64,000 nt of DNA, taken from the NCBI RefSeq assembly GCF_030815415.1, contig NZ_JAUSWW010000001.1, forward strand, positions 5,642,001 through 5,706,000. Direction: 5' to 3'. Below are positions 8,294 through 16,054 of this stretch, piece after piece. Numbering within the stretch: the first letter of the stretch is position 1; every line of letters starts with the position of its first letter. The DNA comes from Streptomyces canus (GTDB lineage: Bacteria; Actinomycetota; Actinomycetes; Streptomycetales; Streptomycetaceae). The notes beneath the pieces were generated by a model. That model had not been told where the DNA came from and searched no databases. It was given only the letters and a program-made list of their open reading frames with translations. Position numbers and translations under genes: made by a program.

Positions 8294-9745
8294 ATGTCCA
8301 CCTCGGCCCCCGCCAAGGTCCCCGCGCCCGATCAGCCGGGTGGTGCGCCCGCATACGGCGCCCTCGACCGTTTCTTCAAGATCTCCGAGCGGGGCAGCAC
8401 GCTCCCCCGCGAGGTCCGCGGCGGTTTCGCCACCTTCTTCGCGATGGCCTACATCATCGTGCTGAACCCGATCATCCTGGGCAGCGCGAAGGACATGTAC
8501 GGCAACCAGCTCGACAACGGTCAGCTGGTGACGGCCACCTGTGTGACGGCGGCGTTCACCACGCTCCTCATGGGCGTCATCGGCAACGTCCCGATCGCGC
8601 TGGCCGCCGGCCTCGGTGTGAACTCGGTCGTCGCGCTCCAGCTCGCGCCCCGGATGTCCTGGCCGGACGCCATGGGCATGGTGGTGCTCGCCGGCTTCAT
8701 CGTGATGCTGCTGGTCGCCACGGGTCTGCGCGAGCGCGTCATGAACGCGGTCCCCTTCGGTCTGCGCAAGGCCATCAGCATCGGTATCGGCCTGTTCATC
8801 ATGCTGATCGGTCTCGTCGACTCCGGCTTCGTCTCCCGCATCCCGGACGTCGCCCAGACCACCGTCCCGCTCCAGCTCGGCGGCGACGGCCACCTCGACG
8901 GCTGGCCGGTCCTGGTCTTCATCCTGGGCGCCCTGCTCACCCTGGCGCTCATCGTCCGCGAGGTCTCGGGCGCGATCCTCATCTCGATCGTCGCCATGAC
9001 CGTCGTGGCGATGATCATCGAGGCCGTCGCCAAGGTCCCGTCCTGGGGTCTGACGACGCCGAAGTGGCCCGGCAACCCGGTCGCCACCCCCGACTTCGGG
9101 CTGCTGGGCAAGGTCAGTCTGTTCGGCGGCTTCGGCAAGGTCGGCGTGCTGACCGGCGTCCTGTTCGTCTTCACGGTCCTGCTGTCGTGCTTCTTCGACG
9201 CGATGGGCACGATCATGGGCGTCAGCGACGAGGCCAAGCTGACCGACGCCCAGGGCCAGATGCCGGGCATCAACAAGGTCCTGTTCGTCGACGGCCTCGC
9301 GGTCGCCGCGGGCGGTGCCAGCTCCTCCTCGGCCACCACCGCCTTCGTGGAGTCCACGGCGGGTGTCGGCGAGGGCGCGCGCACCGGATTCGCGAACGTC
9401 GTCACCGGCGGCCTCTTCACCGTGGCGCTGTTCCTGACGCCCGTGGCCACGATGGTCCCGTCCCAGGCGGCGACCCCGGCGCTGCTCGCGGTGGGCTTCC
9501 TGATCCTGTCCAACTCGGTCAGGGAGATCGACTGGGCGGACTACACGATCGCCATCCCGGCCTTCGTGACCATGGTGATGATGCCGTTCACGTACTCGAT
9601 CACCAACGGCATCGGCATGGGCTTCATCACCTTCGTGGTGCTGCGGCTGGCCGCCGGGCGGGGCAAGGAGATCCCCGCCGCGATGTATGTCGTCGCCGCC
9701 GTCTTCGCCTTCTACTACCTGATGCCGGCCCTGGGCCTCACGTGA
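8294..9745 (+). CDS. NCS2-family purine permease (AzgA/PbuG type)
   Basis: A 483-residue polytopic protein with about 12-14 spans. Family signatures are visible: FATFFAMAYIIVLNP near the first span, AAGLGVNSVVAL, FGLRKAISIGIGLFI and SSSSATTAFVESTAGV. These fit the AzgA-like branch of nucleobase:cation symporters that import adenine, guanine or hypoxanthine; the exact base is not readable. The ATG at 8294 follows GTAGGAAA. The upstream leader (8210-8293) is unusually AT-rich for the region. The 3' end overlaps the convergent ribbon-helix-helix gene by 8 nt. Confidence 0.88.
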   Translation: MSTSAPAKVPAPDQPGGAPAYGALDRFFKISERGSTLPREVRGGFATFFAMAYIIVLNPIILGSAKDMYGNQLDNGQLVTATCVTAAFTTLLMGVIGNVPIALAAGLGVNSVVALQLAPRMSWPDAMGMVVLAGFIVMLLVATGLRERVMNAVPFGLRKAISIGIGLFIMLIGLVDSGFVSRIPDVAQTTVPLQLGGDGHLDGWPVLVFILGALLTLALIVREVSGAILISIVAMTVVAMIIEAVAKVPSWGLTTPKWPGNPVATPDFGLLGKVSLFGGFGKVGVLTGVLFVFTVLLSCFFDAMGTIMGVSDEAKLTDAQGQMPGINKVLFVDGLAVAAGGASSSSATTAFVESTAGVGEGARTGFANVVTGGLFTVALFLTPVATMVPSQAATPALLAVGFLILSNSVREIDWADYTIAIPAFVTMVMMPFTYSITNGIGMGFITFVVLRLAAGRGKEIPAAMYVVAAVFAFYYLMPALGLT

Positions 9746-9920
9746 CCCCGTAGAACTTCTCCGTCTCCTCGACGGCGGTCTGGAACCGCTCGTCGAAGTC
9801 ATCCCGGATGAGCGTTCGGACGACATAGTCCTGGACGCTCATTCCCCTTTTCGCCGCATGGTCCCGGAGCCGTTCGAGCAGCTCCCCGTCTATCCGCAGG
9901 CTGAGCACGCTGGTCCCCAT
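9738..9920 (-). CDS. Orphan ribbon-helix-helix (CopG-type) protein
   Basis: A 60-residue protein from the ATG at 9920 (a GTG at 9926 would add two residues). The N-terminal strand VLSLRIDGELLERL followed by DHAAKRGMSVQDYVVRTLIR is a classic ribbon-helix-helix DNA-binding fold, as in antitoxins and small repressors; the tail is acidic and aromatic (EETEKFYGVT). No toxin gene lies beside it, so it is either an orphan antitoxin-like regulator or a regulator of the adjacent permease or MarR genes. Neither start has an obvious ribosome site. Confidence 0.7.
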   Translation of the reverse strand: MGTSVLSLRIDGELLERLRDHAAKRGMSVQDYVVRTLIRDDFDERFQTAVEETEKFYGVT

Positions 9921-10040
9921 GAACACGAGGGTCGCGGGCGTCGGCGGACGGCGTTCACATTCCGCCGCCGTCTCACTCGTACGGGTGATGATCCTGTTTT
10001 AGTGGCCCGCCTCACGGGAATCCTCGCGCGCGCCATCTTG

Positions 10041-10068
10041 TTTAGCGAGAGTAATGAGTTACGCTAAA
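10041..10068 (+). promoter_or_regulatory. Candidate MarR operator
   Basis: TTTAGCG (10041-10047) and CGCTAAA (10062-10068) form a 7-bp inverted repeat with a 14-nt centre containing GTAA-TGAG-TTAC. It lies directly in front of the MarR start, as expected for autorepression. The function is inference. Confidence 0.5.
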
Positions 10069-10071
10069 GAG

Positions 10072-10509
10072 ATGCCGGACCTTACACATGGCGACGACGC
10101 TGCCGCCGTGAACTCCCTGCGCTCCGCCGTGATGCGACTGTCCCGTCGGCTCAAGCACCAGCGGGTCGACGAGTCGCTGAGCCCCACCGAGATGTCGGTC
10201 CTGGGCACCCTCTCCATCTGCGGCAAGGCCACCCCGGGCGAACTCGCCCGCAAGGAGCATGTGCAGCCGCCCTCGATGACCCGCATCGTGGCCCTGCTCG
10301 AGGGCAAGGGACTGGTCCGGCTCGAGCCGCACCCCGAGGACCGCCGCCAGAAGGTCGTCACGAAGACGGAACAGGCCGAGGCGATGCTCGCCGAGAGCCG
10401 CGCCAAGCGCAACGCCTTCCTGGCCACCCTGGTCGACGGCCTGGACGAGGACGAGTGGGCCAAACTGCGCGCCGCCGCCCCCGTGCTGGAGAAGCTCGCA
10501 CACCTGTAA
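10072..10509 (+). CDS. MarR-family transcriptional regulator
   Basis: A 145-residue winged-helix repressor. SPTEMSVLGTL, GELARKEHVQPPSMTRIV (recognition helix) and LVRLEPHPEDRRQKVV (wing with the conserved DRR) are diagnostic. I chose the ATG at 10072 (MPDLTHGDD) because an in-frame ATG at 10054 lies inside the inverted repeat, and because I recall relatives beginning MPDL; translation may be from a leaderless or nearly leaderless mRNA. The gene is followed 24 nt later by an MFS exporter gene, a pairing typical of a drug- or ligand-responsive repressor with its pump. Confidence 0.85.
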   Translation: MPDLTHGDDAAAVNSLRSAVMRLSRRLKHQRVDESLSPTEMSVLGTLSICGKATPGELARKEHVQPPSMTRIVALLEGKGLVRLEPHPEDRRQKVVTKTEQAEAMLAESRAKRNAFLATLVDGLDEDEWAKLRAAAPVLEKLAHL

Positions 10510-10533
10510 TCCGTCTTGAGGAGGCGACCACTT

Positions 10534-11895
10534 TTGAGTACGGGATCCGGAGCAGACTCCGCCCCCGCACCGTCCACCTCTACCCCCGAGGATCCCGCCA
10601 GGTCCTCGAAGTCCTCGATGTTCAGCTCCCTGAAGAGCCGGAACTACCGGCTCTTCTTCGCCGGCCAGGTCGTCTCCAACACCGGCACCTGGATGCAGCG
10701 CATCGCCCAGGACTGGCTGGTCCTGAGCCTCACCGGCTCATCGACCGCCGTCGGCGTCACCACCGCACTCCAGTTCCTGCCGATGCTGCTCTTCGGGCTC
10801 TACGGCGGTGTCCTCGTCGACCGCCTCCCCAAGCGTCCGACGCTGCTGGTCACCCAGTCCGCGATGGCCGTCACCGGTCTCGCCCTCGCCTTCCTGACCC
10901 TCTCCGGGCACGTGGAGGTCTGGCACGTCTACCTGGCGGCCTTCGCCGTGGGTCTCGCCACGGTCGTCGACAACCCGGCCCGCCAGACCTTCGTCTCCGA
11001 GATGGTCGGACCCGACCAGCTGCAGAACGCGGTCAGCCTGAACTCCGCGAACTTCCAGTCCGCCCGTCTGATCGGCCCCGCCGTCGCGGGCCTGATGATC
11101 ACCGGCGTCGGCACCGGCTGGGCGTTCCTCGCCAACGGCCTGTCCTTCGTCGCGCCCATCACCGGACTGCTGCTGATGCGGTCGCGCGAGTTGCACGCGG
11201 TCGAGCGGGCCCCGCGCGGCAAGGGCCAGCTGCGGGAGGGACTCCACTACGTCGCGGGCCGCCCGGACCTGATCTGGACCATCGTCCTGGTCGGGTTCGT
11301 CAGCACCTTCGGCTTCAACTTCCCGGTATACCTGTCGGCCTTCGCCGACGACGTCTTCCACGCGGGCGCCGGCTCCTACAGCCTCTTCAACACCCTGATG
11401 GCGGTCGGCTCCCTCGCAGGCGCCCTGCTCGCCGCCCGGCGCGGCACCGCCCGGATGCGGGTACTGGTCGCGGGTGCGGTGGCCTTCGGCACGCTGGAGA
11501 TCGTGGCCGCGCTCGCCCCGTCCCTGTGGCTCTTCGCCCTGCTCATGGTCCCGATCGGCATGTTCGGCATGACGGTCAACGTCACCGCCAACAGCAGCGT
11601 CCAGCTGAGCACCGACCCGGCGATGCGGGGCCGGGTGATGTCCCTCTACATGATGGTGTTCATGGGCGGCGCCCCCCTGGGCGCCCCGATCGCCGGCTGG
11701 ATCACCGACGCGTACGGCGTCCGGGCGGGCCTCGCGGCCGGCGGTGTGATCGCCGCCTCGGCGGCCGTGACGATCGGCCTGTTCCTGGCCCGGGTCGGCA
11801 ACCTGCGCCTGTCGGTGGGCTGGCACCACGGGCACCCGCGGGTGGGCCTGGTCCCCCGGGAGCGGGAGCGGGAGCGGCTGGCGACGGCCGCGTAA
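10534..11895 (+). CDS. MFS transporter (MFS_3/EntS-like exporter)
   Basis: A 453-residue transporter with about 12 spans. The TTG at 10534 is chosen because a strong GAGGAGG lies 9 nt upstream. SLKSRNYRLFFAGQVVSNTGTWMQRIAQDWLVL in pieces (the NTGTWMQ block) and DNPARQTFVSEMV are characteristic of the MFS_3 group, which includes the enterobactin exporter EntS and macrolide pumps; substrate unknown. It is co-transcribed with the upstream MarR gene (24-nt gap). The C-terminus is a basic/acidic run, RERERERLATAA. A strong hairpin follows the stop. Confidence 0.85.
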   Translation: MSTGSGADSAPAPSTSTPEDPARSSKSSMFSSLKSRNYRLFFAGQVVSNTGTWMQRIAQDWLVLSLTGSSTAVGVTTALQFLPMLLFGLYGGVLVDRLPKRPTLLVTQSAMAVTGLALAFLTLSGHVEVWHVYLAAFAVGLATVVDNPARQTFVSEMVGPDQLQNAVSLNSANFQSARLIGPAVAGLMITGVGTGWAFLANGLSFVAPITGLLLMRSRELHAVERAPRGKGQLREGLHYVAGRPDLIWTIVLVGFVSTFGFNFPVYLSAFADDVFHAGAGSYSLFNTLMAVGSLAGALLAARRGTARMRVLVAGAVAFGTLEIVAALAPSLWLFALLMVPIGMFGMTVNVTANSSVQLSTDPAMRGRVMSLYMMVFMGGAPLGAPIAGWITDAYGVRAGLAAGGVIAASAAVTIGLFLARVGNLRLSVGWHHGHPRVGLVPRERERERLATAA

Positions 11896-11910
11896 GAAGT
11901 CCCGACCGGT

Positions 11911-11959
11911 CGGCCCGGAGGGCCGGAGCGCCTCGATACGGCTCCCTCCCTCCGGGCCG
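11911..11959 (+). terminator. Terminator after the MFS gene
   Basis: CGGCCCGGAGGG (11911-11922) pairs perfectly with CCCTCCGGGCCG (11948-11959), enclosing a second stem GGAGC/GCTCC. It lies 15 nt after the stop codon. Confidence 0.75.
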
Positions 11960-12015
11960 ACGGCTGTCCGGGCCACCCCGGCTCCGCGTTCCCCGCCTGG
12001 TGACAGGCTGACCTC

Positions 12016-12588
12016 ATGAGACTCTTCGCCGCCGTGCTGCCCCCGCGGGAAGTCGCTCGGGAACTCGCCGCGGAAGTGGACGAGCTGAGGAGACTCCCGG
12101 GCGCGGACGGACTGCGCTGGACGGGCCGGCCGGGATGGCACTTCACGCTCGCGTTCTACGGCGAGGTGGCGGACGACGTCGTCGCGGAACTGTCGGCGCG
12201 GCTGGAGCGGGCGGCCGCGCGCACCGCACCCTTCGAGCTGGCCGTGCGGGGCGGCGGGCAGTTCGGGCACGGGCGGGCGCTGTGGGTGGGCGCCTCGGGC
12301 GATGTGCCGGCGCTGCGGCTGCTGGCGGACCGTGCGGAGGCGGCGGCCCGGAAGGCGGGGGTGCCGATGGGGGAGCACCGGCGGTACAAGGCCCACCTGA
12401 CGCTGGCGCGCAGCCGGTCGGACGTGGACGTACGGCCGTACGTCTCCGCCCTCGAGGGGTTCACGAGCCGTACGTGGACTGTGGGCGAGCTGGCGCTGGT
12501 CCGCAGCGACCTGCCGAAGTCGGGGGTGCCGGGGGAGCAGCCGCGGTACGAGGTGGTCGCCCGGTGGGCGCTCGGCGGGGCCGGTTAG
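12016..12588 (+). CDS. thpR: RNA 2',3'-cyclic phosphodiesterase (ThpR/LigT)
   Basis: A 190-residue 2H-phosphoesterase that opens 2',3'-cyclic phosphates on RNA ends to 2'-phosphates. Both catalytic HxTx motifs are present: H42-F-T-L and H127-L-T-L. The protein starts MRLFAAVLPP, as usual for bacterial LigT-like enzymes, and is of normal length. It stands alone between two unrelated units, with its own ATG 120 nt after the MFS stop. The micropeptide at 12598 follows within 10 nt, suggesting one transcript. Confidence 0.88.
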   Translation: MRLFAAVLPPREVARELAAEVDELRRLPGADGLRWTGRPGWHFTLAFYGEVADDVVAELSARLERAAARTAPFELAVRGGGQFGHGRALWVGASGDVPALRLLADRAEAAARKAGVPMGEHRRYKAHLTLARSRSDVDVRPYVSALEGFTSRTWTVGELALVRSDLPKSGVPGEQPRYEVVARWALGGAG

Positions 12589-12597
12589 GCTCGGGGG

Positions 12598-12687
12598 GTG
12601 GACCCGAAGACCCGGAACCGAATCATGGCCGTTGTGCTGGTGCTGATGTTCGTCGTCGTGGCGTTGGCATCGATGCTCGGGCGGTAG
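12598..12687 (+). CDS. Single-span membrane micropeptide (29 aa)
   Basis: The GTG at 12598 directly follows a GGGGGG run that can serve as ribosome site, 9 nt after the thpR stop. The peptide has a charged start (MDPKTRNR) and then one hydrophobic helix (MAVVLVLMFVVVALASML) ending GR. I recall very similar 29-residue peptides in other streptomycetes, which supports it as real. Function unknown. An inner-membrane location is predicted from composition. Confidence 0.55.
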   Translation: MDPKTRNRIMAVVLVLMFVVVALASMLGR

Positions 12688-12696
12688 GGCCGGGGA

Positions 12697-13010
12697 GCTG
12701 CGGTCGGCTTTCGGCCGCGGGGCGAGTGCGGCTGGTCGCGCAGTTCCCCGCGCCCCTGACGGGACGCGCCCACCAGGCGAATGCCTCCGGCGACGGCTCC
12801 GGGCCCGGGAAGATCTCGCCAGGCCGGTCAGCAGCAGGTAGGGGAACTGCGCGCGGCTTTTCGGCTGCGGGCCGTATGCGGCTGGCCGCGCCCGCGGGGC
12901 GGAGTCGCGTATCGACTCCGCCCCGCGCCCCTGACGGGGGCTCCTACCAGGCGAATGCTTCAGGCGACGGGCCCGGGCCCGGGAAGATCTCGTCCAGGCC
13001 GGACAGCAGT
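12697..13010. repeat. Tandem duplication including the 3' end of the aldo/keto reductase gene
   Basis: The last 66 bp of the reductase coding region (12945-13010) recur upstream at 12771-12835 with about 80% identity by eye and a 1-bp deletion that breaks the frame. Both copies are preceded by a CGGCTTTCGGC-like stretch and the CCCCGCGCCCCTGACGGG repeat. The unit is about 155-175 bp. No gene lies between 12688 and 12943; GGGGCGGAGTCGCG and CGACTCCGCCCC at about 12896-12924 form a further hairpin. Confidence 0.65.
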
Positions 13011-13936
13011 TCCTCGCTCAGCTCCAGCTCCACGGCCCGGAGCGCCGACTCCAACTGCTCGGCCGTACGCGGTCCGACGATCGGGCCGGTCACGCCGGGG
13101 CGGGTGAGGAGCCAGGCCAGGGCGGCCTCGCCGGGGGCGAGACCGTGCTTCTCGAGGAGATCCTCGTACGACTGGATCTGGGCGCGGACGGCGGTGTTGG
13201 CGAGGGCGTCGGCGGCCCGGCCGCTCGCCCGGCGCCCGCCCTCGACCTCCTTCTTGATGACACCGCCGAGCAGCCCGCCGTGCAGCGGCGACCACGGGAT
13301 GACGCCGAGCCCGTACTCCTGCGCGGCCGGGACGACCTCCATCTCGGCGCGGCGCTCGGCGAGGTTGTAGAGGCACTGCTCGCTGACGAGCCCGATGGTG
13401 CCGCCGCGCCGGGCGGCGATCTCGTTGGCCTGGGCGATCTTGTACCCGGGGAAGTTGCTGGACCCCACGTAGAGGATCTTGCCCTGCTGGACGAGGACGT
13501 CGATCGCCTGCCAGATCTCCTCGAAGGGGGTGTCGCGGTCGACGTGATGGAACTGGTAGACGTCGATGTAGTCGGTCTGCAGCCGCTTGAGGCTCGCGTC
13601 CACCGCCCGCCGGATGTTGAGGGCGGACAGCTTGTCGTGGTTCGGCCAGGAGGGGCCGTCGCCCGCCATGTTGCCGTAGACCTTGGTGGCGAGGACGGTC
13701 TTGTCGCGATGCGCGGGGCTCTTCGCGAACCAGTTGCCGATGATCTCCTCGGTACGGCCCTTGTTCTCGCCCCAGCCGTACACGTTGGCGGTGTCGAAGA
13801 AGTTGATGCCCGCGTCGAGGGCCGAATCCATGATCGCGTGGGAGTCGGCTTCATCGGTCTGCGGGCCGAAGTTCATGGTGCCGAGGACGAGTCGGCTGAC
13901 CTTGAGTCCGGTGCGTCCGAGCTGCGTGTACTTCAT
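12944..13936 (-). CDS. Aldo/keto reductase
   Basis: A 330-residue NADPH-dependent (beta/alpha)8-barrel oxidoreductase. The catalytic tetrad is visible as D48, Y53 (FFDTANVYG), K85 (ATKV) and H130/H131 (YQFHHVD). GPRTAEQLESAL near the C-terminus is the cofactor-phosphate-binding stretch. Its extended N-terminal signature LGRTGLKVSRLVLGTMNFG fits the AKR group related to YajO and voltage-gated-channel beta subunits. It is transcribed divergently from a secreted NTF2-like protein, across a promoter region with three stacked palindromes. Its last 22 codons are part of a local duplication. Confidence 0.9.
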   Translation of the reverse strand: MKYTQLGRTGLKVSRLVLGTMNFGPQTDEADSHAIMDSALDAGINFFDTANVYGWGENKGRTEEIIGNWFAKSPAHRDKTVLATKVYGNMAGDGPSWPNHDKLSALNIRRAVDASLKRLQTDYIDVYQFHHVDRDTPFEEIWQAIDVLVQQGKILYVGSSNFPGYKIAQANEIAARRGGTIGLVSEQCLYNLAERRAEMEVVPAAQEYGLGVIPWSPLHGGLLGGVIKKEVEGGRRASGRAADALANTAVRAQIQSYEDLLEKHGLAPGEAALAWLLTRPGVTGPIVGPRTAEQLESALRAVELELSEELLSGLDEIFPGPGPSPEAFAW

Positions 13937-13995
13937 GACTCCCTAGCCAACGGCGTGGAGCGCGCTCTAGGCAAGGGTGATCTTGAGTCTTGACG

Positions 13996-14044
13996 CTAAC
14001 CAATGGTTAGTGCTTTCCTATGGAAAGTTAGAGCTTGAACTTTC
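13996..14044. promoter_or_regulatory. Three stacked palindromes in a divergent promoter
   Basis: CTAACCAATGGTTAG (13996-14010, perfect 7-1-7), CTTTCCTATGGAAAG (14013-14027, 6-3-6) and GAAAGTT...AACTTTC (14023-14029 with 14038-14044) lie in the 132-bp gap between the divergent reductase and NTF2-like genes. No regulator is encoded next to them. They look like operators for dimeric repressors; the ligand and protein are unknown. Confidence 0.55.
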
Positions 14045-14068
14045 AATATCTATCGCCTGGAGAGTCCT

Positions 14069-14989
14069 GTGTCCCCCACCACGCCTGTCCGCAAGGCAGT
14101 CGTCGCTTTCATGGCCGCCACCGCGGTACTGGCCGCGGCAGCCGCACCGGCCGTCGCGGCACCGCGCCCGGCGTCCCTCAGCCACCTCGACCCGGCCCGC
14201 CTCGGCTATCAGAAGGCGGTCGCCGAACGCGTCCTCAAGGGCGTCTTCGAGCGCGGCGACACCAAGGTCGTGGACCGTTTCGTCCGCCCCGACTACATCC
14301 AGCACAACCCCTTCGCGCCGGACGGGGCGGAGACGCTGAAGGGGCTGGCGACGTCGGTGCACGCCCAGTTCCCGGACGCGGTGTACGGCATCAAGCGGGT
14401 GCTCTCGGAGGGCGACCTGGTCCTGGTGCACTCGAACGTCGTCCTGACGCCGGGCGACCGCGGTCAGGCCGTCTTCGACATCTTCCGCTTCCAGGGCGGG
14501 AAGATCGCCGAGCACTGGGACGTGGGACAGGCCGTGCCGGAGTCGTCGGTGAACGGCAACGACATGTTCTCCACGGTGAGTTGGCCCCGGACGACCGAGC
14601 CGGGTCCCGGGTTCCTTACCGGGTACAACAAGAAGCTGGTGACGGCCGCCTTCGACCAACTGCTCGTGAAGAAGGACCTGTCGGCGATCGACCGCTACTG
14701 GGGTCCCGAGTACCACCAGCACAACCCCGGTATCGCGGATGGTGTGGCGGGCGTGAAGTCAGGGCTGGGCGGGTACTTCAAGGCCTTCCCCGAGCTGAAG
14801 GTGGAGCCCAAGCGGGTCATCGCCGAGGGGGATCTGGTCGCCGTCCACAGTCACTACATTCCGGCGCCGGGGGAGCGGGGGCAGGCGGTGGTGGATCTGT
14901 TCCGGGTGCGGGGCGGGAAGATCGTGGAGCACTGGGATGTGTTGCAGGATGTACCGGCCAGCTCCGCCAATGAGAACGGGATGTTCTAG
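14069..14989 (+). CDS. Secreted protein with two SnoaL/NTF2-like domains
   Basis: A 306-residue protein. The GTG at 14069 follows GGAGAG by 5 nt. The Sec signal peptide is about 30 residues, cut near AAPAVA/APRP. Two similar domains follow (about 40-160 and 175-300), each with DRF/DRYW, a YI/YHQHNP motif, EGDLV and GGKI(A/V)EHWDV, as in polyketide-cyclase-like SnoaL and predicted ester cyclases of the NTF2 fold. Secretion and tandem duplication within one chain are unusual for this family; substrate unknown. The stop codon shares the bases CTAG with the convergent DUF397 gene. Confidence 0.8.
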   Translation: MSPTTPVRKAVVAFMAATAVLAAAAAPAVAAPRPASLSHLDPARLGYQKAVAERVLKGVFERGDTKVVDRFVRPDYIQHNPFAPDGAETLKGLATSVHAQFPDAVYGIKRVLSEGDLVLVHSNVVLTPGDRGQAVFDIFRFQGGKIAEHWDVGQAVPESSVNGNDMFSTVSWPRTTEPGPGFLTGYNKKLVTAAFDQLLVKKDLSAIDRYWGPEYHQHNPGIADGVAGVKSGLGGYFKAFPELKVEPKRVIAEGDLVAVHSHYIPAPGERGQAVVDLFRVRGGKIVEHWDVLQDVPASSANENGMF

Positions 14990-15162
14990 GGGAGTGAGTT
15001 GAGGAAGGTCGTCCAGGTGGTGGGGGTGATCTGGACGGTCGGGGTGGTGGGGGTCTTGGAGTCGCGGATGTGGATGGTGGTGGGGGTGAGGGCGACCTCC
15101 AGGCATTCGCCGCCCTGGCCACTGCTGTAGCTGCTCTTGAACCAGTCCAGGTCCGTACTCAT
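14986..15162 (-). CDS. DUF397 protein
   Basis: A 58-residue protein with the family hallmarks WFKSSYSSGQGGECLEVA and IRDSKTP. DUF397 proteins pair with an XRE regulator, as in the whiJ/abaA-type loci of Streptomyces, where the small acidic partner modulates the regulator in development. The start ATG overlaps the stop of the upstream XRE gene (ATGA, 4 nt), so the two are translationally coupled. Its stop overlaps that of the convergent NTF2-like gene. Confidence 0.88.
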   Translation of the reverse strand: MSTDLDWFKSSYSSGQGGECLEVALTPTTIHIRDSKTPTTPTVQITPTTWTTFLNSLP

Positions 15163-15971
15163 AGCCTGCCTGCCACCTCGCTGATCAACTGCGCCGACTC
15201 CTCGGGGTTGAGGGCCTGCGCCCGCAGAATGCCATACCGTGCGAACATCTGGCCCAACTCGGGCTGCTGGCTGACGAAGTAGCCGTTGTGCGGACCCTCG
15301 ACATACGCGATGCGATCGGGGCTCTCGGTCTCCAGCAGGATCATGGGTCCGTCGAGGCCGGAGTGGTCCTGGCGGTCGGTGGGCATCACCTGGATCTCGA
15401 TGTTGCGGCGCAGGCCAATGTCGAGGATGCGGCCGAGCTGCTCCTTGAGAGCCTGATCGCCCCCGAGCGGGCGATTGAGGATGTGCTCTTCCAGTACGAA
15501 GCCGACGACCGGCGCGGGTTTGCGCTCCAGGACCCGCTGCCGGTCCAGGCGGGCGGCCAGCCGGGTTTCGATCTCGTCGTCCTCCAGCGACGGGCGGTGG
15601 ACTTCGAAGGTCGCCCGTGCGTAGGCCTCGGTCTGGAGCAGTCCCGGGATCACATGGGTGGTGTACATGTAGATCGCGGTGGCCCTTGCCTCCATCTCCG
15701 CATAGTCCTCGAACCACGACGGGAACCGGCTGCGCTTCAGCGTCCGCGCCGCCGCAATCAGTGCACCTTGTGCACCGAGCTGCTCGTCCGCGACCTCTAC
15801 GAAGTGTCCCTTGGGTGCCCGCTCTCCCCGTTCCACCATGGCCACCTGGGACTTGGAGTACCCGACGCACTTGCCGAGCGCCTCCTGTGTCATCCCGGCC
15901 CGCTCCCGATAGAACCGCAGCAACGAGCCGAACATCTCCAGGTTCCCCGAACCCCGTTCACCGGAGTGCAC
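15159..15971 (-). CDS. XRE helix-turn-helix regulator with DUF5753 domain
   Basis: A 270-residue regulator. The GTG at 15971 is chosen because GGGGAGG lies 5 nt upstream. An N-terminal HTH (about 10-65: LLRFYRERAGMTQEALGK, YSKSQVAMVERGERAPKG) is followed by the effector domain with HVIPGLLQTEAYAR and RLDRQRVL, typical of DUF5753. Such proteins act with a DUF397 partner, encoded directly downstream with a 4-nt overlap. Targets unknown; the family is linked to development and antibiotic control in streptomycetes. Confidence 0.88.
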   Translation of the reverse strand: MHSGERGSGNLEMFGSLLRFYRERAGMTQEALGKCVGYSKSQVAMVERGERAPKGHFVEVADEQLGAQGALIAAARTLKRSRFPSWFEDYAEMEARATAIYMYTTHVIPGLLQTEAYARATFEVHRPSLEDDEIETRLAARLDRQRVLERKPAPVVGFVLEEHILNRPLGGDQALKEQLGRILDIGLRRNIEIQVMPTDRQDHSGLDGPMILLETESPDRIAYVEGPHNGYFVSQQPELGQMFARYGILRAQALNPEESAQLISEVAGRL

Positions 15972-16054
15972 ACGAGCCTCCCCAAGTACACAGCCCCGCA
16001 CGGACCTTGCGCCGCCCTGGTCACAGTATGTGAGCGTGCGGAAGCCTTTGCGTC

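Noticed and set aside
8240..9826. Very long minus-strand frame opposite the purine permease
   Set aside because: Its composition (Asp/Gly/Arg/His-rich, no domains) is the usual shadow of a GC-rich gene, and the permease on the other strand is unmistakable.
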